Below, in pieces: positions 18,507-27,058 of a stretch of 64,000 nucleotides of DNA; the stretch's first letter is position 1; each line of letters begins with the position of its first letter. The stretch lies in contig NZ_BCTQ01000016.1 of assembly GCF_001571365.1 (NCBI RefSeq), forward strand, positions 78,233-142,232, written 5' to 3'. Position numbers and translations under genes: made by a program. The DNA comes from Achromobacter denitrificans NBRC 15125 (lineage in GTDB: Bacteria > Pseudomonadota > Gammaproteobacteria > Burkholderiales > Burkholderiaceae_B). The notes under the pieces were generated by a model, which was not told where the DNA came from, ran no database searches, and saw only the letters and a program-made list of their open reading frames with translations.

Positions 18507-18537
18507 CGACGACGGGGCCCTCGCGGCCCCGTCGTCG
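18507..18537 (+). terminator. Strong hairpin ending the surE operon
   Basis: CGACGACGGGGCC (18507-18519) and GGCCCCGTCGTCG (18525-18537), a perfect 13-bp stem with 5-base loop, 41 bases after the exonuclease stop. No T-tract, yet the stem is too long to be chance. Confidence 0.55.
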
Positions 18538-18646
18538 CGTCCGGAGGCCGCGCAATCGACTGAAACATGGCCGACGCGGACGAAACCCGGATGAAACCGC
18601 CCCGATCGCACAATGGTCTCGCTTTCTTCACTCACAGGAGACCTTC

Positions 18647-19252
18647 ATGTCCCGATTCGCTATCCGCTCCAATTTGGCCGCTCTTGCTTTTGTCGCCGCG
18701 ACGGGCGGCTTGGTGGCCGGCACCGTTATGGCTGCTCCTCCTCCTCCCGCCGATGGCGGCCCGGCCGCGATGCACGAACGCCATCATGGCGGCGGCTTCC
18801 ACAAAGGCATGCGCGACGGCCTGTTCATCCCCGGCCTGGGGCCCGTGTCCAAGGCGCAGGTCGCCGAACTGAAGCTGGACGACAAGCAGCAAGCCCTGTT
18901 CAAGACCGCCCAGGACGGCCAGCGCAGCCTGCATGAAGCCATGCGCGCTTCCGGCGGCAAGCGCCACGACCTGCTGAAGGCGCAGCTGGACAGCGGCAAG
19001 CTGGATCCGCGCGCCCTGATCGAGCAGTCCGAGAAGTCTCGCGATGCCTTCGGCACCCAGGCCAAGCAGGTGCGCGATCAATGGCTGGCGGTCTGGGACA
19101 GCCTGAACGACACCCAGCGCGGCCAGGTGACCAAGATGCTCAAGGACCGCGAAGCCAAGATGCAGGAGCGCATGGCCAAGATGGAAGGCCGCCACGGCAA
19201 GGGCAGGGGCCCGGCCGACGCCGCGCCGCCCGCCGCTCCCGCCGCCAACTAA
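18647..19252 (+). CDS. Spy/CpxP-like periplasmic protein (LTXXQ family)
   Basis: 201 residues. Signal peptide about 1-29 (ALAFVAATGGLVAGTVMA). The mature part is His/Gly-rich at first (HERHHGGGFHKGM) and then helical and highly charged, with two DxxQ-type repeats (LKLDDKQQALFKTAQ near 82 and DSLNDTQRGQVTKML near 148) as in Spy/CpxP. The C-terminus is Met/Lys-rich then Pro/Ala. Such proteins are ATP-independent periplasmic chaperones or metal-stress sensors. The His-rich start may bind metal. Distant relationship, hence moderate confidence. ATG 18647 follows AGGAGAC. Confidence 0.7.
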   Translation: MSRFAIRSNLAALAFVAATGGLVAGTVMAAPPPPADGGPAAMHERHHGGGFHKGMRDGLFIPGLGPVSKAQVAELKLDDKQQALFKTAQDGQRSLHEAMRASGGKRHDLLKAQLDSGKLDPRALIEQSEKSRDAFGTQAKQVRDQWLAVWDSLNDTQRGQVTKMLKDREAKMQERMAKMEGRHGKGRGPADAAPPAAPAAN

Positions 19253-19587
19253 ACCCGCCAACCACCAAACCCGGCGCCCGGCCGCGAGGCCGGCCCGTCC
19301 TTCCAGGCCCCGCACGCGTTCGCGCGTCGCGGGGCCTGGCGCTTTGGCGCGCTCCCCATTGCGGGGCACGGGCAGGGCAAGGGGCGGGGGCATGCACGTT
19401 TCTGGTGCGTTGCGCGCCCGGCATGCACCCGGCGCGCGCCTGCCGGCGCCGTCCGCCGGCCGTCCGAAGGTTGGCACGGACATTGCTTCATGGAAGGAGA
19501 GCCGGTCGCCAACGCTGCGATGCCGGCCTGATGGATGCGCCGCAAGGCCGTCCGCCTCCTCGATAAATCCGATCAGGACTCCGCACC
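19253..19587. other. 335-base gap between Spy-like gene and porin gene
   Basis: Holds one strong hairpin (19303-19339, listed separately) and a GC-rich remainder. Position 19488-19587 should hold the promoter of the porin gene, but no convincing -35/-10 pair is visible. No coding sequence recognised. Confidence 0.6.
19303..19339 (+). terminator. Hairpin after the Spy-like gene
   Basis: CCAGGCCCCGC (19303-19313) pairs with GCGGGGCCTGG (19329-19339), an 11-bp perfect stem with a 15-base loop that is itself partly palindromic (ACGCGTTCGCGCGT). Lies 50 bases after the stop; no T-run. Confidence 0.5.
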
Positions 19588-20340
19588 ATGAAGAAGACGC
19601 TGCCCGCCTTGCCCTTTGTGCTTGCCGCTTGTTTCGCCGCGTCGGCGCAGGCCGAACCCACCGACCTGGGAGGCGGCTTTTCGCTGAGCGGCAACGCCAC
19701 GATCGCCAGCGACTACCGGTTCCGCGGCTACTCGCAGACCGACTTCCGGCCCGCCGCGCAACTGGGCTTCGACCTGACCCACAGCTCCGGCTTCTATCTG
19801 GGCAACTGGAACTCCAACGTCTCCAGCTTCGTGTTCACCGACGGCAACCTGGAAATGGACTTCTACGGCGGCTGGAAGGGCGACGTCGGCGGCGGCTTCG
19901 CGCTGGACGCGGGCGTGCTGCATTACTACTACCCCGGCTCCAGCTCGCCCAAGGGCGGCAACTACAACAACACCGATCTCTACCTGGGCGTGTCCTACGG
20001 CAGCTACAGCCTCAAGTACTCGTATACGCCCAGCGACTTCTTCAGCACGCCCGACAGCAAGGGCACCTGGTACCTGGACGGCACGGCCAACTTCGACCTG
20101 GGCGACGGCTGGGGCCTGGTCGGCCACCTCGGCTACCAGAAGCTCAAGAACCAGACCAATATGGACGGCGATTCCATCGGCCACTACGTCGACTACAAGG
20201 TCGGCGTGACCAAGGACCTGAAGGGCTGGATCCTGGGGCTGGCGGCCGTGGGGGCCACCAAGGACAACTGGCTGCCCACCAAGTACGGCCATACCTCGGG
20301 GCGGCTGGGCGCGGTCTTCTCCGTATCGCGCTCCTTCTGA
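19588..20340 (+). CDS. TorF-family putative outer-membrane porin
   Basis: 250 residues. Signal peptide 1-22 (LPFVLAACFAASAQA). The mature protein begins with GGFSLSGNATIASDYRFRGYSQTD, the hallmark of the TorF/Gcw_chp family, followed by alternating amphipathic strands rich in Tyr, Gly and Asp, and ends in a terminal Phe (SVSRSF), the usual signal for BAM insertion. It is smaller than the general porin at 53788. Role likely in diffusion of small solutes; substrate unknown. ATG 19588 has AGGA 11-14 bases upstream. Confidence 0.82.
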   Translation: MKKTLPALPFVLAACFAASAQAEPTDLGGGFSLSGNATIASDYRFRGYSQTDFRPAAQLGFDLTHSSGFYLGNWNSNVSSFVFTDGNLEMDFYGGWKGDVGGGFALDAGVLHYYYPGSSSPKGGNYNNTDLYLGVSYGSYSLKYSYTPSDFFSTPDSKGTWYLDGTANFDLGDGWGLVGHLGYQKLKNQTNMDGDSIGHYVDYKVGVTKDLKGWILGLAAVGATKDNWLPTKYGHTSGRLGAVFSVSRSF

Positions 20341-20379
20341 CCGGTATCCGTGGCGGCGCCTTGATCCGCGCCGACCTTT

Positions 20380-20426
20380 GGGGCGGGTGCAGTCCGCGGC
20401 TTGCGGCCTGGTCCCGCCCCTTTTTT
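20380..20426 (+). terminator. Intrinsic terminator after the TorF porin gene
   Basis: GGGGCGGG (20380-20387) and CCCGCCCC (20413-20420) enclose a 25-base loop and are followed directly by six T (20421-20426). Confidence 0.7.
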
Positions 20427-20460
20427 GCGTCCCGCCGCCCGGGCCGCGGGCGTGGGCCGC

Positions 20461-20502
20461 CCGGAAATCCATTTCCGGGATCGGTCCCAGTCCTTTTACA
20501 AT
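20461..20502 (+). promoter_or_regulatory. rlmD promoter region with small palindrome
   Basis: Candidate -10 TACAAT at 20497-20502, 33 bases before the rlmD ATG. Upstream, CCGGAAAT (20461-20468) and ATTTCCGG (20471-20478) form a perfect 8-bp inverted repeat that would overlap the -35 position and might be an operator. Confidence 0.4.
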
Positions 20503-20534
20503 AGCGGGTTGCGTGTAATTCTGGACTGCGTGAG

Positions 20535-21998
20535 ATGTCTGACGTTTTGAATATCGAATCCCTGGACCTGGAAGCCAGGGGCATCGCCCGCCGCGACGGG
20601 AAAGTCGTATTCGTGGAAGGCGCCTTGCCGGGCGAGCGGGTCTCGACGGTCACGGTGCGCCGCAAGCCCTCGTACGAGATCGCGCGCGTGGAAGAAGTGC
20701 TGCGGCCGTCGTCCCAGCGCGTGGTGCCGCGCTGCCCGCATTTCGGCGTCTGCGGCGGCTGTGCCATGCAGCACCTGGAGCCCTCCACGCAGGTGGCCAT
20801 CAAGCAGCGCTCGCTGGAAGACACGTTCTGGCACGTGGGCAAGCTGCGCCCCGCGCGCATTCTGGCGCCCCTGCAGGGCCCGACCTGGGGCTACCGCTAC
20901 CGCGCCCGGCTGTCGGTGCGCGTGGTGCCGAAGAAGGGCGGGGTGCTGGTCGGTTTCCACGAACGCAAGAGCAGCTACGTGGCCGACATGCGCGAATGCC
21001 ACGTCCTGCCGCGCCACGTGAGCGACCTGCTGCTGCCGTTGCGCGCGATGATCGCGTCCATGTCGGCGCCCGACCGCATGCCGCAGATCGAGGTGTCGCT
21101 GGGCGAGGGCGTGACCGCGCTGGTCCTGCGCCACCTGCTGCCCCTGACCGACGGCGACATCGCCATCCTGCGCGCCTTCGCCGCCGAGCACAACGTGCAA
21201 TGGTGGCTGCAGGCCAAGGGGCCCGACACCGTGCATCCGCTTGAGCGCGAGCACGACGACACGCTCTGCTACACCATGCCGGAATTCGGCCTGCGCATGC
21301 CGTACCGGCCCACTGACTTCACGCAGGTCAATCACGCCATCAACCGCGCCATGGTGTCGCGCGCGCTGCAACTGCTGGAAGTGCAGCCCACCGACCGCGT
21401 GGCCGACCTGTTCTGCGGCCTGGGCAATTTCACGCTGCCGCTGGCCACGCAGGCCCGCGAGGCCGTGGGCGTCGAGGGCAGCAAGGCGCTGACCGACCGG
21501 GCCCTGGAAGCCGCGTCGCGCCATGGCCTGGCCGGCAGCACCAGCTTCGCCACCCTGAACCTGTTCGAAGTGGACGTGGATTGGCTGCGCGGCCTGGGCT
21601 ATTTCGACCGCATGCTGATCGACCCGCCGCGCGAAGGCGCGCAGGCCGTATCGCAGGCCCTGTCTCAACTGGAGCCGCAGGAGCGCCCGCGCCGCATCGT
21701 CTACGTGTCCTGTAATCCGGCCACGCTGGCGCGCGATGCCGCCATCCTGGTGCACGAAGGCGGCTACGTGCTCAAGAGCGCGGGCGTGATCAACATGTTC
21801 CCGCACACGGGCCATGTGGAATCCATCGCGGTATTCGAATCGCTGGACGCGGAAGGCGTCCACGCGGTGAAGGAACGCGCGCGGGAACGCGCCGCGAAGG
21901 CGGCCGCCGAAGCCGAAGCCGCCGAAGCCGCCAAGCTGGCCGCCGCAGCCGAGGCCCAGGCCGCCATCGAGGCGGCCGGCGAGCCCGTCCAGGGCTGA
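20535..21998 (+). CDS. rlmD: 23S rRNA (uracil-1939-C5)-methyltransferase RlmD
   Basis: 487 residues. N-terminal TRAM-like domain; [4Fe-4S] cysteines at 67, 73 and 76 ([10 protein letters not shown]) with the fourth near 155 (RECHVL). SAM-binding [14 protein letters not shown] near 292, [10 protein letters not shown] near 363, and the catalytic [11 protein letters not shown] near 394. The last 45 residues form an Ala/Glu-rich helical tail not found in E. coli RlmD (433 residues). It methylates U1939 of 23S rRNA. Forms the next unit after the surE block. Confidence 0.93.
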   Translation: MSDVLNIESLDLEARGIARRDGKVVFVEGALPGERVSTVTVRRKPSYEIARVEEVLRPSSQRVVPRCPHFGVCGGCAMQHLEPSTQVAIKQRSLEDTFWHVGKLRPARILAPLQGPTWGYRYRARLSVRVVPKKGGVLVGFHERKSSYVADMRECHVLPRHVSDLLLPLRAMIASMSAPDRMPQIEVSLGEGVTALVLRHLLPLTDGDIAILRAFAAEHNVQWWLQAKGPDTVHPLEREHDDTLCYTMPEFGLRMPYRPTDFTQVNHAINRAMVSRALQLLEVQPTDRVADLFCGLGNFTLPLATQAREAVGVEGSKALTDRALEAASRHGLAGSTSFATLNLFEVDVDWLRGLGYFDRMLIDPPREGAQAVSQALSQLEPQERPRRIVYVSCNPATLARDAAILVHEGGYVLKSAGVINMFPHTGHVESIAVFESLDAEGVHAVKERARERAAKAAAEAEAAEAAKLAAAAEAQAAIEAAGEPVQG

Positions 21999-22020
21999 TC
22001 CGGCGGGCCTGGGCGCCGCC

Positions 22021-22413
22021 TCAGTGCGTGCAGCCCAGGCCTTCCAGAATGGGGCAGTCCGGCCGGTCGTCGCCGTGGCAGTTCCGTGCCAGGTGCTTGA
22101 GCGTGGCCGCCATGTCGCGCAGGGCCTCGGCCTTGCGCTCCAGTTCCTCCACGTGTTGCAGCGCGATCCGCTTGACGTCGGCGCTGGCGCGGCTGCGGTC
22201 CTGCCACAGCGCCAGCAATTCGTTCATCTGTTCCACCGAGAAGCCCAGGTCCCGCGCCCGACGAACGAAGCGCAGCGTGTGCAGATCGTGTTCGCTGTAG
22301 ACGCGATAGCCCGAGTCCGTGCGCACCGCGGGGCCGATCAGGCCGATGCTTTCGTAGTAGCGGATCATCTTGGCGGAAATGCCCGAGCTTTTCGCCGCTT
22401 CGCCGATGTTCAT
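22021..22413 (-). CDS. cueR: Cu(I)-responsive MerR-family regulator CueR
   Basis: 130 residues. MerR helix-turn-helix NIGEAAKSSGISAKMIRYYESIGL at the N-terminus, long dimerisation helix, and metal-binding Cys112 and Cys120 in CHGDDRPDC, the same positions and spacing as E. coli CueR. No residue expected for divalent-ion sensors (ZntR-type extra Cys) is seen. It activates the divergent copZ promoter by unwinding the 19-base spacer when it binds Cu(I). The C-terminal LGCTH adds one more Cys. Confidence 0.93.
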   Translation of the reverse strand: MNIGEAAKSSGISAKMIRYYESIGLIGPAVRTDSGYRVYSEHDLHTLRFVRRARDLGFSVEQMNELLALWQDRSRASADVKRIALQHVEELERKAEALRDMAATLKHLARNCHGDDRPDCPILEGLGCTH

Positions 22414-22449
22414 GCCAGCCTCCTGTCGTTGATCGTCCCCATTCTACGC

Positions 22450-22480
22450 TTGACCTTGACATAATTGGAAGGTTTAAGCT
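22450..22480 (+). promoter_or_regulatory. CueR-controlled copZ promoter
   Basis: -35 TTGACC (22450-22455) and -10 TAAGCT (22475-22480) separated by 19 bases, the overlong spacer used by MerR activators. Inside lies the dyad ACCTT (22453-22457) and AAGGT (22469-22473), the same outer sequence and 21-bp span as known CueR boxes. It lies between the divergent cueR and copZ and 55 bases before the copZ ATG. Confidence 0.85.
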
Positions 22481-22534
22481 GTGTTCACGGTGGACGAAAC
22501 CGTGTCCCCAACCCTGAATCCTCTGGAGATAAGC

Positions 22535-22735
22535 ATGAGCATCGAGTTCCAAGTGCCCGACATGACCTGCGGCCATTGCGTCAAGACCATCGCCGGCGCC
22601 GTGAACGAGGCGGCGCCGGGCGCCACCGTGACCGTGGACCTGCCCACGCACCGCGTGACCGTCACCGGCGCCGAGCAGGCCGACAAGATCGAGGCCGCCA
22701 TCCGCGATGCCGGCTACGAGCCGACGCGCGTGTAG
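22535..22735 (+). CDS. copZ: CopZ-like copper chaperone
   Basis: 66 residues, one heavy-metal-associated domain: EFQVPDMTCGHCVKTI with Met10, Cys12 and Cys15 as the metal motif, and the ferredoxin-like beta-alpha-beta order to the end (AAIRDAGYEPTRV). Carries Cu(I) in the cytoplasm. ATG 22535 follows CTGGAGATAAGC. It stands alone: no CopA ATPase is next to it. Confidence 0.9.
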   Translation: MSIEFQVPDMTCGHCVKTIAGAVNEAAPGATVTVDLPTHRVTVTGAEQADKIEAAIRDAGYEPTRV

Positions 22736-22748
22736 TTCCCTAGGCCGT

Positions 22749-22775
22749 CAGGCGCGATATGATAGTTCGCGCCTG
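22749..22775 (+). terminator. Hairpin after copZ
   Basis: CAGGCGCG (22749-22756) and CGCGCCTG (22768-22775) with an 11-base AT-rich loop, 14 bases after the copZ stop. Confidence 0.5.
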
Positions 22776-22803
22776 GCGGTTGCAATTTCTTCATTGGTTA
22801 AAG

Positions 22804-22858
22804 CTATCAATCAATTTAAATTATTAAATTTGATTAATTGATAGTCAGCATTTATCAT
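22804..22858 (+). promoter_or_regulatory. AT-rich control region and promoter of the Prx-Grx gene
   Basis: A strikingly AT-rich tract (22796-22860). -35 TTGATT (22830-22835) and -10 TATCAT (22853-22858) have a 17-base spacer. CTATCAAT (22804-22811) and ATTGATAG (22837-22844) are a perfect inverted pair flanking it, one arm overlapping the promoter, so a repressor or activator site (OxyR or other) is plausible. Spacing does not fit the OxyR consensus exactly. Confidence 0.55.
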
Positions 22859-22907
22859 TCTATCCATGGTGGTTGAACAAGACCCCGCAACCCAAGGAGA
22901 GATTTGA

Positions 22908-23636
22908 ATGCTGCAAAACCGCGAAGGCCAACGTGTTCCGAACGTAACGTTCCCCGTCCGCCAGGACAACGCCTGGAAGAAGGTCACGTCGGACGACCTG
23001 TTCAAGAACAAGACCGTCGTGGTCTTTTCGCTGCCCGGCGCCTTCACGCCGACCTGCTCCTCGACCCACCTGCCGCGCTACAACGAACTGGCCCCGGCCT
23101 TCTTCGCCGCCGGCGTGGACAGCATCGTCTGCGTGTCGGTCAACGACACCTTCGTGATGAACGAATGGGCCAAGGACCAGGAGTCCGCCAACATCACGCT
23201 GCTGCCCGACGGCAACGGCGAGTTCACCGAAGGCATGGGCATGCTGGTCGACAAGAGCGACCTGGGCTTCGGCAAGCGCAGCTGGCGTTATTCGATGTTG
23301 GTCAAGGACGGCGTGGTCCAGAAGATGTTCATCGAGCCGGAGAAGGAAGGCGACCCGTTTGAAGTGTCGGACGCCGACACCATGCTGGCCCACTTCGCTC
23401 CCTCGGCGAAGAAGCCCGACCAGGTCGTCGTGTTCTCCAAGCCGGGTTGCCCGTTCTGCGTCGAAGCCAAGGCGTTGCTGGATGCCAAGGGCTACGCGCC
23501 GATCGAGATCCCGCTGGAAAACAAGGTCCGCGGCCGTGTGATCGGCGCCGTGTCCGGCAAGGGCACCGCTCCCCAGGTGTTCATCAACGGCTCGCTGATC
23601 GGCGGCCTGGAAGAGCTGAAGGCGCACTTCGCCTAA
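22908..23636 (+). CDS. Hybrid peroxiredoxin-glutaredoxin (Prx5/Grx)
   Basis: 242 residues. N-terminal Prx5-type domain with peroxidatic Cys50 in [18 protein letters not shown]-terminal glutaredoxin domain with Cys181 and Cys184 in [11 protein letters not shown] and the GSH-site segment [18 protein letters not shown]. Such fusions (for example in Haemophilus) reduce hydrogen and alkyl peroxides with glutathione. The next gene, 202 bases on, encodes a flavoprotein disulfide reductase. RBS AAGGAGAG precedes ATG 22908. Confidence 0.93.
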   Translation: MLQNREGQRVPNVTFPVRQDNAWKKVTSDDLFKNKTVVVFSLPGAFTPTCSSTHLPRYNELAPAFFAAGVDSIVCVSVNDTFVMNEWAKDQESANITLLPDGNGEFTEGMGMLVDKSDLGFGKRSWRYSMLVKDGVVQKMFIEPEKEGDPFEVSDADTMLAHFAPSAKKPDQVVVFSKPGCPFCVEAKALLDAKGYAPIEIPLENKVRGRVIGAVSGKGTAPQVFINGSLIGGLEELKAHFA

Positions 23637-23677
23637 GCGTCGGACAGGGCGGGGCGCCAGTCCCGCCCGCCATCCCG

Positions 23678-23698
23678 CCGGGCCGCGTCGCGGCCCGG
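23678..23698 (+). terminator. Hairpin after the Prx-Grx gene
   Basis: CCGGGCCGC (23678-23686) and GCGGCCCGG (23690-23698), 9-bp stem with 3-base loop. No T-run; read-through to the reductase is possible. Confidence 0.4.
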
Positions 23699-23838
23699 CA
23701 TCCCGCGAGTTTCCCTTGTTCCGCATCTTCGCGCGGCCCCGAACGGCGCCGCGGGACGGCGTTCGTCCCGAGGATGCGCAACAAGGCGGAATGCGCCTTG
23801 CAAATCCTGCTCCACGACTTACCGGGAGATACCCAGAC

Positions 23839-25275
23839 ATGAAGACTCTGCACACCGACATCGCCGTCATCGGCGCCGGCACCGCCGGCCTGGCCGCCTA
23901 TCGCGCCGCGAAAGCCGCCGGCCAGCGCGCGCTGCTGATCGAGGGCGGCCCCTACGGCACGACCTGCGCCCGCGTGGGCTGCATGCCGTCCAAGCTGCTG
24001 ATCGCGGCCGCCGAGGCAGCCCACGGCGCCGCGCACACGGAAGCGTTCGGCGTGCATGTGGGCGGCGAAATCACCGTGGACGGCGTCGAGGTGATGGACC
24101 GCGTCAAGCGCGAGCGCGACCGCTTCGTGGGCTTCGTGCTGGAAGGCGTGGAGAACATCCCCGCCGAGGACAAGTTGCGCGGCTACGCCCGCTTCGTGTC
24201 GGATACCGTGCTGCGCGTGGACGAGCACACCGAAGTGCATGCTTCGCGAGTCGTGATCGCCACGGGGTCGCGCCCCTCGGTGCCGCCGCCTTTCCGCGCG
24301 CTGGGCGACCGGCTGGTGGTGAACGACGACGTGTTCGCCTGGAACGAGCTGCCGGGCCGCGTGGCGGTGTTCGGCCCCGGCGTGATCGGGCTGGAACTGG
24401 GCCAGGCGCTGGCCCGGCTGGGCGTGGAAGTGCGCGTGTTCGGCGTGAGCGGCAGCCTGGGCGGCATCAGCGATCCGCAGGTCCGCCAGGTGGCGCGCAA
24501 GATCTTCCAGCGCGAGTTCTATCTGGATCCGGACGCCCGCGTCCTGGAAACCACCCGCGTGGGCGACGAAGTCGAAGTGCGCTACGTGGCGCTGGACAAT
24601 AGCGAGCGCACCGAGCGCTTCGACTACGCGCTGGTGGCCACCGGCCGCCGTCCCAACGTGGACGGCCTGGGCCTGGAGAACACCACGCTGAAGCTGAATG
24701 CGCACGGCGTGCCGGAGTTCGACCGCGAAACGATGCAGGCGGGCGATTCGCCCATCTTCATCGCGGGCGATGCCAACGCGGATGCGCCGCTGCTGCACGA
24801 GGCCGCCGACGAAGGCCGCATCGCGGGCGAAAACGCGGCCCGTTACCCGGCGGTGCGCCAGGGCCTGCGCCGCGCGCCGCTGGCGGTGGTGTTCTCGGAC
24901 CCGCAGATCGCGCTGGCGGGCAAGGGCCATGCGCGGCTGATCCCCGGCACCTACGTCACGGGCGAAGTGGACTTCAGCGACCAGGGACGCTCGCGCGTCA
25001 TGCTGAAGAACCGCGGCATGCTGCACGTCTACGCGGACATCGAAACCGGGCGCTTCCTGGGCGCGGAAATGGTCGGCCCCAGCGCCGAGCACATCGGCCA
25101 TTTGCTGGCCTGGGCGGTGCAGCAGGAGCTCACCGTGGCGCGCATGCTGGAGATGCCGTTCTATCACCCCGTGATCGAAGAGGGCCTGCGCACGGCGTTG
25201 CGCGACGCGGCGGCGAAGCTGGCCCGGGCGCAGGAAGCCTTGCGGCGCGAGGAGCCGGAAAGCGAGGCCGCGTAA
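23839..25275 (+). CDS. Pyridine-nucleotide disulfide oxidoreductase, dihydrolipoamide-dehydrogenase-like
   Basis: 478 residues. FAD-binding VIGAGTAGLAAYRAA near 10-24, redox-active pair Cys43 and Cys48 (TTCARVGCMPSKLL), NAD-binding GPGVIGLELGQALARLG near 176-192, FAD motif IFIAGDANA near 310, and the dimer-interface PFYHPVIEEGLR near 440 that supplies the His-Glu base. The pair is CxxxxC as in Lpd, but no 2-oxoacid dehydrogenase subunit is near, and identity with ordinary Lpd looks low. Adjacent to the Prx-Grx hybrid; it could recycle a thiol cofactor for it. ATG 23839 with GGGAGA upstream. Confidence 0.8.
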   Translation: MKTLHTDIAVIGAGTAGLAAYRAAKAAGQRALLIEGGPYGTTCARVGCMPSKLLIAAAEAAHGAAHTEAFGVHVGGEITVDGVEVMDRVKRERDRFVGFVLEGVENIPAEDKLRGYARFVSDTVLRVDEHTEVHASRVVIATGSRPSVPPPFRALGDRLVVNDDVFAWNELPGRVAVFGPGVIGLELGQALARLGVEVRVFGVSGSLGGISDPQVRQVARKIFQREFYLDPDARVLETTRVGDEVEVRYVALDNSERTERFDYALVATGRRPNVDGLGLENTTLKLNAHGVPEFDRETMQAGDSPIFIAGDANADAPLLHEAADEGRIAGENAARYPAVRQGLRRAPLAVVFSDPQIALAGKGHARLIPGTYVTGEVDFSDQGRSRVMLKNRGMLHVYADIETGRFLGAEMVGPSAEHIGHLLAWAVQQELTVARMLEMPFYHPVIEEGLRTALRDAAAKLARAQEALRREEPESEAA

Positions 25276-25313
25276 ACGCGAAGCCGCGCGCTTTTGTCTC
25301 GGGCGGCTCCACG

Positions 25314-25343
25314 AAAAAAGGCCACGATACGTCGTGGCCTTTT
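25314..25343. terminator. Bidirectional intrinsic terminator
   Basis: GGCCACGA (25320-25327) and TCGTGGCC (25332-25339) with loop TACG, preceded by six A and followed by four T. Serves both the plus-strand reductase gene and the minus-strand rlmJ. Confidence 0.92.
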
Positions 25344-25358
25344 CGTCGCCCCGGCGGC

Positions 25359-26249
25359 TCAGTCGTCGGACTGCTTCTTGGGCACGGGGAACGGGTTCTC
25401 GCGGTATTGCAGCGTGAATCCGGCCCGGTCGTCCTGCCCCAGCACGCGCGCCAGGTAGGGCATGGCGGGCTTCAGGGCGTCGTGCAGGGTCCAGGGCGGG
25501 TTGATCAGGAACATGCCGCTGCCATGCAGGCCGTAGCCGTCGATGGTCGCCTTCTTGACCGTGAGCGTGGCGTGGAGCCAGCTCTTGACCTTGAGGTTCT
25601 CGAAATGGCGGGCCATTTCGCCGGCCTCGCGGCGCTGCACCAGCGGATACCAGACGGCGATGGTGCCGGTGGCGAAGCGCTTGATGCATTCCTTGACCGT
25701 GAGGAGCGTGCGGCGGTAATCGTTCTTGTCTTCGTACGACGGGTCGATCAGCACCATGCCGCGGCGCGTGGGCGGCGGCAGCAGCGCCTTGACGCCCTCG
25801 AAGCCGTCGTCGCCGTAGATCGTGGTCTGGCGCAGGGCGGTGCGGCCCTGGTGCTCCAGGTTGGAGACCAGCGTGTCGATTTCGGTGGGGTGCATCTCGA
25901 AGAGACGCAGCCGGTCCGAGGGGCGCATGGCGTCCAGCGCCAGCCAGGGCGAGCCGGGATAGCGCTTGAGGCGGCCGTTGGTGTTGTAGGCGCGGATGCG
26001 GGCGATGTAGTCCGCCAGGAGCGGAGGCAGGTCTTCGGCTTCCCAGAGCCGGCCGATGCCGTCGGCGAATTCGGAGGTCTTGGACGCCCAGTCGCTGTCC
26101 AGGCTGTACAGCCCGGCGCCGGCGTGGGTGTCGACGACCCAATAGGGCGCGTCCTTTCTGTTGAAGTAATCCAGCGTGTGGATCAGGATGGCGTGCTTGA
26201 GCACGTCGGCATGGTTGCCGGCGTGGAAGGCGTGGCGGTAACTGAACAC
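25359..26249 (-). CDS. rlmJ: 23S rRNA (adenine-2030-N6)-methyltransferase RlmJ
   Basis: 296 residues. The start FSYRHAFHAGNHADVLKHAIL is nearly diagnostic of RlmJ; DTHAGAGLYSL near 46 binds SAM; the catalytic motif is LIDPSYE near 163 (Ser in place of the usual second Pro); NPPWTL near 251. It methylates A2030 in free 23S rRNA. Start GTG 26249 is the position matching relatives; no ATG is close. Lies 13 bases after ugpQ, likely same transcript. Confidence 0.92.
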   Translation of the reverse strand: MFSYRHAFHAGNHADVLKHAILIHTLDYFNRKDAPYWVVDTHAGAGLYSLDSDWASKTSEFADGIGRLWEAEDLPPLLADYIARIRAYNTNGRLKRYPGSPWLALDAMRPSDRLRLFEMHPTEIDTLVSNLEHQGRTALRQTTIYGDDGFEGVKALLPPPTRRGMVLIDPSYEDKNDYRRTLLTVKECIKRFATGTIAVWYPLVQRREAGEMARHFENLKVKSWLHATLTVKKATIDGYGLHGSGMFLINPPWTLHDALKPAMPYLARVLGQDDRAGFTLQYRENPFPVPKKQSDD

Positions 26250-26262
26250 GGCGAGACCTGTC

Positions 26263-27012
26263 TCAGGCGGCCGGCCGGATGGCGGCCAGCTCGTCGGTGA
26301 AAATGCCGTCGATGCCCCAGTCGAGCAGCAGGCGCGCGCGCTCGGGGTCGTTGACGGTCCAGGCGGCGATCCGGTAGCCGGCCGCATGAACGGCATCGAT
26401 CAGCTCGCGGGTCGCGTCTTTCTGATTGATGTTCAGCGCCACGCACTCGTACTTGGCCAGCCGTTCGCGCCAGTCGGCGGGGACTTTCTCCACCAGCAGG
26501 GCGCGGGGCAGCTCCGGCGCGGCTTCCTGGGCGGCCGCGAGCGCTTCCTCGGCGAACGAGGACAGCAGCGGGGCCAGGGCGGCGCCTTGCCACAATTGGC
26601 GGGCGGCCAGCGCCACCGCGCGGCCGGTTTCGGCTTCGCGGCCCGGGCAGGGCTTGATCTCGACGTTGCTGGCGATGCCGTTGGCGACGGTATAGCGCGC
26701 CACCGCGGCAAACGTGGGCAGCGGCTCTCCCGCATAGGCGGCCGAGTGCCAGCTGCCGAAGTCCAGCTGCGCCAGTTCCGAGTAGGTCTTGGCGGCGGCG
26801 GGGCCCCTGCCGTTGGAGGTGCGGTCCACGTCGTCGTCGTGCATCAGCACCAGCACGTCGTCGCTGCTGAGCTTGACGTCGTACTCGAACATGGTGAAGC
26901 CGTGCTCGGCGCCGACGCGCATGGCGGCCAGCGTGTTCTCCGGGGCCAGCCGGCCGCCGCCGCGATGGGCGATGTAACGGGAATAGGGCCAGGAGGGGAG
27001 TGTTGCGCTCAT
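26263..27012 (-). CDS. ugpQ: Glycerophosphodiester phosphodiesterase UgpQ
   Basis: 249 residues, GDPD TIM barrel. IAHRGGGRLAPENTLAAM at 14-31 holds the catalytic His-Arg and the Glu, followed by FEYDVKLSSDDVLVLMHDDDVDRTSNG (metal-binding Glu and Asp, second catalytic His). SNVEIKP near 118 supplies another metal ligand. No signal peptide, so it acts in the cytoplasm, giving glycerol-3-phosphate and an alcohol. Same strand as rlmJ. Confidence 0.92.
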   Translation of the reverse strand: MSATLPSWPYSRYIAHRGGGRLAPENTLAAMRVGAEHGFTMFEYDVKLSSDDVLVLMHDDDVDRTSNGRGPAAAKTYSELAQLDFGSWHSAAYAGEPLPTFAAVARYTVANGIASNVEIKPCPGREAETGRAVALAARQLWQGAALAPLLSSFAEEALAAAQEAAPELPRALLVEKVPADWRERLAKYECVALNINQKDATRELIDAVHAAGYRIAAWTVNDPERARLLLDWGIDGIFTDELAAIRPAA

Positions 27013-27058
27013 GGGGGTGTTGCTATCAGGTTCTTGGGACAGGGTTGCAAGGATACTC

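Noticed and set aside
22840..22863. OxyR box (ATAG...CTAT)
   Set aside because: Half-sites are present but their spacing does not match the known four-element OxyR pattern.
23584..26142. 852-codon minus-strand frame
   Set aside because: Shadow of the disulfide reductase and rlmJ genes; low-complexity, no motif.
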